From: a virus
Reading direction: 5' to 3' (one strand)
DNA length: 30,580 nucleotides
IMG/VR virus record: IMGVR_UViG_3300025942_000017
Coordinates: 1 to 30,580 of that record
The notes under the pieces are model-generated. The model was not told where the DNA came from, did no database searches, and saw only the letters and a list, made by a program, of their open reading frames with translations. Below are positions 1 to 5,946 of the stretch, in pieces; the stretch's first letter is position 1, and every line of letters starts with the position of its first letter. The translations under genes and the position numbers were made by a program.

Positions 1-711
1 CTATCCGCTACCGTGATCGAAGCTCTAGCCGCTGCCGGCTGTTCCATGGAGCAGATCATCGCCGCCGCCAAGGCGACCGAAATCGCCGACAGCGACAAAG
101 CCCAGGCTCGCCGAGAGGCTGAGAGGATGCGTAAACGTCGGCAGCGTGAAAGAGAAAAGATAGCAGAAACAACGGTCGCGTCCGAAGTGTCACGCGGGAC
201 AAGCGTGACAGAGCGTGACGCCCCTTCTCCGCCCCCTGCCCCTTCCCCTGATAAAGAAATCCCCCCCACACCCCCTAAAGAAAATAACCTCTTCCCCGAA
301 CCCCCACCTCAACCATTTTCGTTGAGCGCGAGTGACCCTTTCGACACCTTCTGGGAGATTTACCCAAACAAGGTCGGAAAGGCTGATGCTCGCAAAAAAT
401 TCGCGATCGCGTCACGGAAGGTCGGGATCGAAGCCATGCTCGAAGCCCTTCGCCGCTACGCCGCAAAAACTGATGATCGGCTATGGATGAACCCGTCAAC
501 GTGGCTGTACCAAGAACGCTGGAACGATCAGCCGGCCAGAGCATCCCCGACGCGACAACGACAACTCACTGGCCTAGCGGCCGTAACTGCGAACTTTGTC
601 GAGGAATTACAAAATGGCGGATACCGATCGATCGAAGAAGAAGGCCCAGATTATCGCGATGATGCACGGCTACCCAGGCGCGCAATCGCAGATCACCGAG
701 GGGACCGTTAA
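1..711 (+). CDS. Phage replication protein, 5' end cut by window
   Basis: The frame is open to the left edge, and the GTG at 13 is unlikely to be the true start because the preceding codons read as continuous protein. The visible part has an N-terminal helical stretch, a basic Arg/Glu-rich coil (about residues 33-50), a proline-rich linker (about 72-100) and a conserved-looking C-terminal module with FDTFWEIYPNKVGKADA and a WLYQERW motif. Such a FWxxYPxKxxKxxA module is typical of the C-terminal part of phage replication/initiation proteins (lambda O-like or DnaT-like helix-turn-helix proteins), which bind the origin and recruit the helicase loader. The next gene starts inside its 3' end, consistent with a replication operon. 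The N-terminal DNA-binding domain would be expected upstream of the window. Replication role is inferred from the motif and the neighbours. Confidence 0.7.
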   Translation, partial: LSATVIEALAAAGCSMEQIIAAAKATEIADSDKAQARREAERMRKRRQREREKIAETTVASEVSRGTSVTERDAPSPPPAPSPDKEIPPTPPKENNLFPEPPPQPFSLSASDPFDTFWEIYPNKVGKADARKKFAIASRKVGIEAMLEALRRYAAKTDDRLWMNPSTWLYQERWNDQPARASPTRQRQLTGLAAVTANFVEELQNGGYRSIEEEGPDYRDDARLPRRAIADHRGDR

Positions 712-1114
712 CGCATACCTCGTGGCCGTTGCCGATTGCAGTCTCGATGCCGTAACGCGCTCTTGTGGCCAGTTCCTGTCGGGCAAGGTCGAGAGCCACA
801 ACAACGCCTATTTGCCCACCGCTGCCGAGCTCGCGGCGAATGCTGCGTCATGGGACAGCGCGCTTGGGTCACTCGAAGCGGCCCGCTCGTTGAAACGCAT
901 GGTTGTCTATCCGGTAGGCACGCTGCCGCCCCCGCCGCTCAAGCCCCTCGGCCCGATCAAGATGGAAATCGAAGGCATCATGCGGGACACCTCGTCCTGG
1001 TCCTACGAAGAGAAAATGGAAGCGATGACGACGGGCAAGATGCCGGCCTCGCGCCAGATCGGCTCGATCGGCAAAAAGGTCACCGCCCGGCTACAGAAGA
1101 TGACCGACAAATGA
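614..1114 (+). CDS. Probable replication accessory (loader-like) protein
   Basis: This 166-residue protein starts at ATG 614, preceded by GAGG at 601-604 with good spacing; a TTG at 596 in the same frame lacks a ribosome site. It overlaps the end of the upstream replication gene by 98 bases. It has an N-terminal helical domain with the pattern YLVAVADCSLDAVTRSC followed by a stretch ending LPTAAELAA, a form seen in phage replisome organiser or helicase-loader N-termini, then a proline-rich linker (PPPPLKPLGP) and a basic tail. No Walker A motif is visible, so it is not a DnaC-type ATPase. It may act with the upstream protein at the origin. Family assignment is weak; position is the main argument. 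Confidence 0.6.
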   Translation: MADTDRSKKKAQIIAMMHGYPGAQSQITEGTVNAYLVAVADCSLDAVTRSCGQFLSGKVESHNNAYLPTAAELAANAASWDSALGSLEAARSLKRMVVYPVGTLPPPPLKPLGPIKMEIEGIMRDTSSWSYEEKMEAMTTGKMPASRQIGSIGKKVTARLQKMTDK

Positions 1115-1179
1115 TCCCCGCCCGTATCGCTAAACGCGGCCCACTCACCATGCAACAGCCAAAAACGAGGACCGCATGA
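1111..1179 (+). CDS. Possible 22-residue coupled micro-ORF
   Basis: A small ORF begins at ATG 1111, overlapping the stop of the preceding gene (ATGA), and ends at 1179, overlapping the helicase start at 1176 (ATGA). The product MIPARIAKRGPLTMQQPKTR plus two residues is basic and has no recognisable domain. It has no strong ribosome site of its own. It could carry ribosomes from the upstream gene to the helicase gene, or be chance. GAGG at 1167-1170 lies inside it and serves the helicase start. Confidence 0.2.
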   Translation: MIPARIAKRGPLTMQQPKTRTA

Positions 1180-2528
1180 CCTACGCCGAGTTCATTCGAC
1201 GTAAATCCCAACTAGGTGGCGATCACGGCTTTGAGCCTGATTTCCTGCCGGACTACCTGTTCGATTTCCAAGCTCATTTGGTTGAGTGGGCCGTGCGCAA
1301 GGGGCGCGCCGCGATCTTTGCCGACTGCGGTATGGGGAAAACCCCAATGCAGCTGGTATGGGCCGAGAACATCGTGCGGCACGAGAACAAGCCGGTGCTG
1401 ATCATGGCGCCGCTATCCGTGTCTCAGCAGACGGTCGAAGAGGCGGAGAAATTCCAGATCGATGCCAAGCGATCGATGACGGGAAAATCGGAGGGTGCTC
1501 GAGTGGTGGTGACCAACTATGAGCGGCTGCACTACTTCAACCCCGACGAGTTTGCCGGTGTCGTTTGCGACGAGAGCTCAATCATCAAGAACTTTGACGG
1601 GTCCCGGAAGGGCGAAATCACCGAGTTCATGAAGAAGGTGAAGTATCGCCTGCTCTGCACCGCGACCGCAGCGCCGAACGATTACATCGAACTGGGCACG
1701 AGTTCTGAAGCTCTCGGCTATCTCGGCTACATGGACATGCTGACCACGTTCTTCAAAAACGACGAGGACAGTTTGCACCCGGCTTCGATGGGATCGAAGT
1801 GGCGTTTCAAGTCACACGCGCAGCGAGACTTCTGGCGCTGGATGGCGTCCTGGGCGCGCGCCTGCCGGAAGCCATCCGATCTCGGCTTCGATGACCGGGA
1901 TTTTGTGCTGCCGCAGCTGTCGGAGACTGAAGTGGTGGCGAACAGTCTGATCCCATTCGGGGAAATGTTCCACACGCCGGCACAGACGCTCGAGGATCAG
2001 CGCGAGGACACGCGGGCGACGATTGAAGCCCGTAGCGAGCTCGCGGCCAACATCCTCGCCACGGGCAGGCCTGGCATCGCGTGGTGCCATCTCAACAGCG
2101 AGGCCGACCTGCTCGAGCGGATCATCCCTGGCGCCGTACAGGTCAGCGGCTCGGATGACGATGACCGGAAAGAAGAAGTATTCAACGCCTTCCGCCATGG
2201 TCAAGTTCGGGTGTTGGTCACCAAGCCGAAGATCGCGGCCTTCGGCATGAATTGGCAACATTGCGACCACATGACCTACTTCGCCACGCACTCGTTTGAG
2301 CAGTATTATCAGGCGGTGCGCCGGTGCTGGCGCTTCGGGCAACTGAACCCGGTCAAGGTCGAGGTGGTGACCTCTAGTTCTCAGGCTGGCGTTCTGGCGA
2401 ACCTCAAGCGCAAGGCCGACGCCTGCGACGTGATGTTCAGCCAGTTGGTTTCGGAAATGAACAATGCGATCAGCCTCGATCGGCTGAAGATTTTCAACAA
2501 AACAGAGGAGCTTCCATCGTGGCTGTGA
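1176..2528 (+). CDS. SNF2/DEAD-like superfamily 2 helicase
   Basis: This 450-residue protein carries a full set of superfamily 2 ATPase motifs: Walker A DCGMGKT (50-56), motif Ia-like LIMAPLSV (75-82), a DEAH-equivalent CDESS (131-135), motif III TATAAP (162-167) and motif VI QAVRRCWRFGQ (379-389), whose two arginines would act as finger residues. The layout is that of compact SNF2-like DNA translocases of phages. ATP-driven movement on double-stranded DNA is expected. GAGG at 1167-1170 precedes the ATG at 1176. The gene overlaps the DNA methyltransferase gene by 10 bases, so the two are translated together and probably work on the same DNA. Helicase identity is firm; the substrate and purpose are inferred. 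Confidence 0.88.
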   Translation: MTYAEFIRRKSQLGGDHGFEPDFLPDYLFDFQAHLVEWAVRKGRAAIFADCGMGKTPMQLVWAENIVRHENKPVLIMAPLSVSQQTVEEAEKFQIDAKRSMTGKSEGARVVVTNYERLHYFNPDEFAGVVCDESSIIKNFDGSRKGEITEFMKKVKYRLLCTATAAPNDYIELGTSSEALGYLGYMDMLTTFFKNDEDSLHPASMGSKWRFKSHAQRDFWRWMASWARACRKPSDLGFDDRDFVLPQLSETEVVANSLIPFGEMFHTPAQTLEDQREDTRATIEARSELAANILATGRPGIAWCHLNSEADLLERIIPGAVQVSGSDDDDRKEEVFNAFRHGQVRVLVTKPKIAAFGMNWQHCDHMTYFATHSFEQYYQAVRRCWRFGQLNPVKVEVVTSSSQAGVLANLKRKADACDVMFSQLVSEMNNAISLDRLKIFNKTEELPSWL

Positions 2529-3502
2529 ACGACCAGGTGCTGACCGAGAATTACGCGCTCTATAATGGCGACTGCTGCGAGGTGCTGCCCACGTTGCCAG
2601 ACAACTCGGTGCATCTGTCGGTGTACTCGCCGCCCTTCTGCGGCCTCTACAACTACTCGAGCTCCGATCAGGACATGTCCAACAATGCGACCTACGAAGG
2701 GTTCATGGAACACTACCAGTTCCTGATCAACGAGATCGCGCGCGTGACCAAGCCGGGTCGGATGACGGTCGTGCACTGCATGGACATTCCGAACGCCGGC
2801 CAGCGGACGGGATACTACGACTTCCCCGGCAAGATCATTGCCGCGCATGAGGCCGCGGGGTTTTTCTTCTTCGGTCGCGTCGCGATTTGGAAGGAACCGC
2901 TGCGCGTCGCCATCCGCACCCGCCTCAAGCACCTCACCCACAAGCAGCTGGTAAAGGACAGCACGCAATCGACAGTGGCGGCCGGCGACTTCCTGTTGAT
3001 ATTCAAGAAGGCCGGCGAGAACGCCGAGCCGGTGACCCATCCTGGCGGGTTCCAGCGCTATGTGGGCGAGCGCGAGGTGCCGCCAGAGGTGATGGACAGC
3101 AAAGGCGCCGAGGATCAGCGCGTCAATCGCCTATCGCAGTGGATCTGGAGAAACTACGCCTCGTGCTTCTGGGACGACATTCGGATTGGCCGCACGCTGC
3201 CCTACAAGGCCGCAAAAGACCCCGACGATGAAAAGCACGTCCATCCGCTGCAACTGGACGTGATCGAGCGCGCCGTGGTTCTGTGGAGCAACCCCGGCGA
3301 TGTGGTGATGACGCCGTTCATGGGTGTCGGCAGCGAGGTCTATGGCGCTCTCATCAATGGCCGGAAAGGCATCGGCATCGAACTCAAGACGAGCTACTTC
3401 AAGCAGGCCATTCGGAACTTGGCGGAAGCCAAATTCGGGATTAGCGATGTGGTCGAGGGCGACCCAGGCCTGTTCTCCGAACTCGAGGATGAGGAAGCCT
3501 GA
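2519..3502 (+). CDS. Site-specific DNA methyltransferase, probably N4-cytosine class
   Basis: This 327-residue enzyme starts at GTG 2519 with an AGAGGAG-like site at 2504-2510. The catalytic motif IV is SPPF (residues 37-40), near the N-terminus, while the S-adenosylmethionine motif I TPFMGVGSE (265-273) is near the C-terminus, followed by KGIGIEL (283-289). This order (IV before I) is that of beta-class amino-methyltransferases. An SPPF/SPPY core favours N4-methylcytosine over N6-methyladenine, though the product cannot be settled by eye. No restriction endonuclease gene is adjacent. With the overlapping SNF2-like helicase it forms a two-gene cassette that could protect phage DNA against host restriction or mark it for replication or packaging. 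Confidence 0.88.
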   Translation: MAVNDQVLTENYALYNGDCCEVLPTLPDNSVHLSVYSPPFCGLYNYSSSDQDMSNNATYEGFMEHYQFLINEIARVTKPGRMTVVHCMDIPNAGQRTGYYDFPGKIIAAHEAAGFFFFGRVAIWKEPLRVAIRTRLKHLTHKQLVKDSTQSTVAAGDFLLIFKKAGENAEPVTHPGGFQRYVGEREVPPEVMDSKGAEDQRVNRLSQWIWRNYASCFWDDIRIGRTLPYKAAKDPDDEKHVHPLQLDVIERAVVLWSNPGDVVMTPFMGVGSEVYGALINGRKGIGIELKTSYFKQAIRNLAEAKFGISDVVEGDPGLFSELEDEEA

Positions 3503-3792
3503 TGGCTCGATGGGATGATTTCGACTACGGCGAGCCGACCAACAGGCCGGCCGCCGTTGCCCGCCACCTCAATCGCATCGGATTAAGCCTAGAGCCCGGC
3601 GACAAACGCAAGCTCGGCCAGGTCGAGGAAGACCCCGCCATTGCCGAACGCCGGGCACTGGAGGCAAGGGAAAGGCTGGCGGCGCACGATCGATTATTCC
3701 ACCTCGACGGCGGCCTGGAGGGCTCGCTGTTGCGCGTGAGCCGCCAGCACTACGATGCTGGCGACCCGGAGGGCGATGCCGACCTCGGCTAG
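3502..3792 (+). CDS. Small hypothetical protein
   Basis: A 96-residue acidic/basic mixed protein that I do not recognise. The ATG at 3502 overlaps the methyltransferase stop (TGATG), with GAGGAAG at 3488-3494 as ribosome site, so it belongs to the same operon. It has a predicted helical centre (EERRALEARERLAAHDRL-like stretch) and no cysteines, membrane segment or catalytic motif. It is the last gene of the block; a 145-base non-coding stretch with a promoter follows it. Confidence 0.6.
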   Translation: MARWDDFDYGEPTNRPAAVARHLNRIGLSLEPGDKRKLGQVEEDPAIAERRALEARERLAAHDRLFHLDGGLEGSLLRVSRQHYDAGDPEGDADLG

Positions 3793-3850
3793 AGCCGATA
3801 CGTCGCGCCTCGCGGTTTCGATAATCAGAATAGGACAAAGGTCGTAGCGA

Positions 3851-3865
3851 ATTGCAATAGGCAAT
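3851..3865. repeat. Operator-like inverted repeat upstream of HTH gene
   Basis: ATTGC-aatag-GCAAT is a perfect 5-bp dyad with a 5-base centre. It lies in the 145-base gap before the HTH gene and about 16 bases upstream of the predicted -35 box. Size and place suit a repressor or activator binding site, perhaps for the HTH protein itself. Only one copy was seen, so this is suggestive. Confidence 0.35.
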
Positions 3866-3881
3866 CATCGTATTTTTCTAA

Positions 3882-3909
3882 TTGTCTTCCGCCGATGTTC
3901 GTATATGAT
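3882..3909 (+). promoter_or_regulatory. Predicted sigma70-type promoter for HTH gene
   Basis: TTGTCT (3882-3887) and TATGAT (3904-3909) are separated by 16 bases and match the -35 and -10 consensus in 4 and 5 of 6 positions. The surrounding DNA is clearly richer in A/T than the rest of the window. An AGGAG ribosome site at 3924-3928 and ATG 3938 follow. This is the best promoter on the + strand in the window and probably starts the transcript running into the terminase genes. Confidence 0.55.
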
Positions 3910-3937
3910 GCGCAGACCAATATAGGAGACCTTTCGC

Positions 3938-4135
3938 ATGGACGTGCATGACGTTCTTGCCGATGCCGTTAAGAAGGCCGGCAACCAAACCGCGTTCGCC
4001 AAACAGCACGGCATGTCGCTGGCCTACGTCAATGACGTGATCAAAAAGCGCGCCGAGCCTGGCCAGAAAATCCTCGACGCGCTCAGCCTCGAGAAGGTCG
4101 TCACCTACCGCAGAAAGGCCAAAGCCAATGCCTGA
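3938..4135 (+). CDS. Small helix-turn-helix regulator (Cro/YdaS-like)
   Basis: This 65-residue protein has the layout of a Cro/YdaS-type DNA-binding domain: VLADAVKKAGNQTAFAKQHG (helices 1-2) followed by MSLAYVNDVIKKRAEPGQ (turn and recognition helix) and a basic tail. The ribosome site AGGAG (3924-3928) is well spaced and a promoter lies directly upstream. It is alone: no divergent repressor gene is present, so a classic CI/Cro switch is not visible here. It may control its own transcript and the following small genes and terminase, possibly through the dyad at 3851-3865. Confidence 0.72.
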   Translation: MDVHDVLADAVKKAGNQTAFAKQHGMSLAYVNDVIKKRAEPGQKILDALSLEKVVTYRRKAKANA

Positions 4136-4424
4136 TCTCCGCGTCATCGATGACCCTTTCTCTCGCCCCTTCGAGCTCACCCGCCCGATCTCCTCAATCA
4201 CCTTCCCCGATGGTGAAGGCCCATTCGAGTTTCAGAAAACCCCGCAGAGCACCGCAATCCCAGATCCGATCATCGCCATGGTCGAGAATCTCGGCCGGCA
4301 GTGCCCGAACTTCTTCGGCGATCGCCGCCCCGAATGGCAGCGCCTCAATCCAATGCAGCAGGAATTTGCGCAAAACTGGGCCGCCCGCACCGACCTGCGA
4401 ACCAAGGAGCGCTCGACGCCATGA
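4128..4424 (+). CDS. Small hypothetical protein
   Basis: A 98-residue protein with no family I recognise. It overlaps the HTH gene by 8 bases and its own stop overlaps the next start (ATGA at 4421), so it is part of a coupled run of small genes. The middle contains DPIIAMVENLGRQCPNFFGD, and the end is charged. No membrane segment, signal peptide or metal-binding motif is visible. Confidence 0.55.
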   Translation: MPDLRVIDDPFSRPFELTRPISSITFPDGEGPFEFQKTPQSTAIPDPIIAMVENLGRQCPNFFGDRRPEWQRLNPMQQEFAQNWAARTDLRTKERSTP

Positions 4425-4615
4425 GCGACGACTTTGACCCCTATGACGACGATCTCGAAGACGACGAAGACGATCTGTACGTGGATGAATGCGGCATGGG
4501 CCACGATGGCCAGTGCTCAATGGCCGGCAGCGAGTGGTGCGATTGGGATTGCCCGATCATGGCGCAACATGCTCGGGCGAGAATTGCCGCGATGAAGCGA
4601 GAGACGAAACCATGA
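4421..4615 (+). CDS. Small acidic cysteine-rich protein
   Basis: This 64-residue ORF starts at ATG 4421 (ATGA overlap, AAGGAG at 4404-4409). A longer same-frame start at 4301 would run inside the upstream gene and is less likely. The N-terminal 20 residues are almost all Asp/Glu/Tyr, then come four cysteines in CGMGHDGQCSMAGSEWCDWDC-like order (split here: CGMGHDGQC, then WCDWDC). That spacing could bind zinc. A strongly acidic head suggests DNA mimicry or protein binding, but this is speculation. The stop overlaps the ATG at 4612 of the next gene. Confidence 0.55.
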   Translation: MSDDFDPYDDDLEDDEDDLYVDECGMGHDGQCSMAGSEWCDWDCPIMAQHARARIAAMKRETKP

Positions 4616-4925
4616 CGGAGACTGTCGACCCTTTTGCCGCGGGCCTCTTTGGTGGCTTACCAAAGACGGCGACCTCTGCGTCCGCGACCTCTACCGTCGC
4701 CACTACAGCTCGCGGAAGTCGAAGCAGACCCGAGACCTCATCGTCGGTCCCGGAGACAAGATCGTCCTCCGAACCAGCGAAGGGGACGCGGCGTTCTCGT
4801 GGCGGTATTCCCGCTATCGGCGCGACGGGCAAGAAGGGGTCGAGTGCAACCTCTTCCGCAATGAAGGCCCGCCCTCTTACACGAGGGGCGAGGATAAACT
4901 TGCACCAATCGCCGCGCGAGGCTAA
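4612..4925 (+). CDS. Conserved-type phage protein disrupted by a -1 frame change
   Basis: ATG 4612 overlaps the preceding stop and opens MTETVDPF. From 4635 on, sensible protein lies in the -1 frame: CRGPLWWLTKDGDLCVRDLY, then ...HYSSRKSKQTRDLIVGPGDK, ...DAAFSWRYSRYRRDGQEGV and CNLFRNEG, ending at TAA 4923-4925. That frame has no start codon between its upstream stop (4593) and the Trp-Trp pair. The W-W-L, RxLYxRHYS and FRNEG elements recall an unnamed family of short phage-borne proteins in which, from memory, DPF is followed directly by CRGPLWW. The break falls at C-CCT-TTT (4629-4635). Either one T was lost from a T5 run (true mutation or sequencing error), or the ribosome slips -1. The shifted product would be 104 residues. 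The unshifted frame is low-complexity Ser/Thr/Arg and runs open into the small-terminase ORF. Function unknown. Confidence 0.6.
4617..4635 (+). other. Candidate -1 frameshift signal
   Basis: C-CCT-TTT (4629-4635) fits the X-XXY-YYZ pattern in the phase set by ATG 4612. GGAG (4617-4620) lies 8 bases upstream, close to the spacing of the stimulatory Shine-Dalgarno element in bacterial -1 frameshifting genes such as dnaX. A strong 3' stem was not evident by eye. A simple one-base deletion explains the same data. Confidence 0.35.
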
Positions 4926-4935
4926 ACGAAAGCCC

Positions 4936-5235
4936 ATGAGCTCAGACCTCGGCGCGAATAAAAAAAGCCCACGCAAGGCCGTGTTGCCGAAATCATCCGG
5001 CCGGCCCAAGGGTTCAGTGAACAAACTTCATGCCGAGGCTAAAGACGCCATCGCGGACGCTGCTCGAGGTCTAGGAGGTGCCCGGCGCTTGGCGACTTGG
5101 GCAAAGGAAAGCCCTGAGAATGAGCGGGCTTTCTGGGTTTCGATCTATCCTAAGCTGATCCCGCTGCAAGTCGGCGGCGACCCGAACGGTGCCCCGATCG
5201 TCACTGAGATTATCCAGCGGATTGTACGTCCATAG
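4936..5235 (+). CDS. Candidate small terminase subunit / DNA-binding protein
   Basis: A 99-residue basic protein starting at ATG 4936, 10 bases after the end of the disrupted gene; GAGG at 4918-4921 is a rather distant ribosome site. A longer same-frame reading reaches back to 4489 but is low-complexity and conflicts with the gene in the other frame. Near residue 20 it has GRPKGSVNK, an AT-hook-like element, followed by a helical region and a hydrophobic end (KLIPLQVGGD, VTEIIQRIVRP). It sits where a small terminase is expected, before the large subunit, and would recognise phage DNA for packaging. The call is mostly positional. Confidence 0.5.
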   Translation: MSSDLGANKKSPRKAVLPKSSGRPKGSVNKLHAEAKDAIADAARGLGGARRLATWAKESPENERAFWVSIYPKLIPLQVGGDPNGAPIVTEIIQRIVRP

Positions 5236-5268
5236 TTATCGGTACGGATTGACGCTGTTCGGATTAAT

Positions 5269-5282
5269 GGGCATGTTTGCCC
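5269..5282 (+). other. Perfect hairpin just before endonuclease start
   Basis: GGGCA-TGTT-TGCCC forms a 5-bp stem ending one base before the ATG at 5284. No Shine-Dalgarno sequence is seen there. Free-standing homing endonuclease genes are often held at low expression by start-region structure (as in T4 I-TevI), so this stem may limit translation. Confidence 0.4.
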
Positions 5283-5283
5283 T

Positions 5284-5946
5284 ATGCCAATCCCGCTCGA
5301 TATTGCCGGTCAAAAGTTCGGTCGCCTCACCGCCATCCGCGACGTTGGGAAGTGCATCCACGGTCGCGTGTGGCTATGCTGGTGCGACTGCGGCGGCGAA
5401 TCTAACGTCCCCGCATCAAGATTGCGGGGTGGGCACACGCGATCATGTGGGTGCCTGACACGAGAAGCAGCGCTCAAGCCGAAGACCTCGACGCATGGGT
5501 TCACGCGGGTGGCGAACAAGGCCACCAGCTACGAATATCACATCTGGTCTTCGATGAAGCAGCGTTGCCTTAACCCCAAGGGGAAGTCCTATCCGCGCTA
5601 CGGTGGCCGAGGGATCACCGTTGATCCATCTTGGCTGGGCCCCAATGGGTTTCTGACGTTCCTCAAGGACATGGGGCCTCGGCCATCCCGCCAACACTCT
5701 GTTGAGCGGAAAAATCGAGACGGAAACTACTGCAAGGCCAACTGCAAATGGGCCACCCAACTCGAGCAACAGAACAATCGATCGGGCACGCGCGCCATTG
5801 AGTTCAAGGGCGAGACGCTGACTAGTGCAGCTTGGGCAAGGCGCACTGGGATACCGGCCTGCACCATTCGCAGCCGGATCGACACGGGATGGACGGTCGA
5901 GCGGGCTCTTTCGGAACCCGTGCACGCCACTGGGCGACGGAATTGA
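5284..5946 (+). CDS. Free-standing homing-endonuclease-like protein
   Basis: The 220-residue protein has three parts. The N-terminus (1-60) has GQKFGRLTAI and cysteines in the form CWCDCGG and SCGCL, a likely zinc-binding module. The centre (about 85-160) has YHIWSSMKQRC, YGGRGI, FLKDMG, SVERKNRDGNY and NCKWAT, a core found in phage HNH-type endonucleases. The end (about 165-212) has SAAWARRTGIPACTIRSRI and GWTVERAL, a NUMOD-like helix-turn-helix for target recognition. Such proteins cut DNA lacking their gene and so spread it. It lies between the small- and large-terminase genes and its stop overlaps the terminase TTG start (TTGA). The - strand gene at 27056-27712 has a similar core. Activity is inferred from architecture. 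Confidence 0.78.
   Translation: MPIPLDIAGQKFGRLTAIRDVGKCIHGRVWLCWCDCGGESNVPASRLRGGHTRSCGCLTREAALKPKTSTHGFTRVANKATSYEYHIWSSMKQRCLNPKGKSYPRYGGRGITVDPSWLGPNGFLTFLKDMGPRPSRQHSVERKNRDGNYCKANCKWATQLEQQNNRSGTRAIEFKGETLTSAAWARRTGIPACTIRSRIDTGWTVERALSEPVHATGRRN

Noticed and set aside
736-1179. 147-residue + strand ORF over the second gene
   Set aside because: Overlaps the better supported 614-1114 gene; composition is that of a shifted frame. Only its last 22 codons (1111-1179) were kept as a weak candidate.
4489-4935. Upstream part of the 248-residue ORF ending at 5235
   Set aside because: Before 4936 it is Ser/Thr/Arg low-complexity, while convincing protein lies in other frames (4421-4615 and the -1 frame from 4635).
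5832-5942. N-terminal extension of terL to ATG 5832
   Set aside because: These codons read the endonuclease gene out of frame; TTG 5943 gives a normal terminase start.
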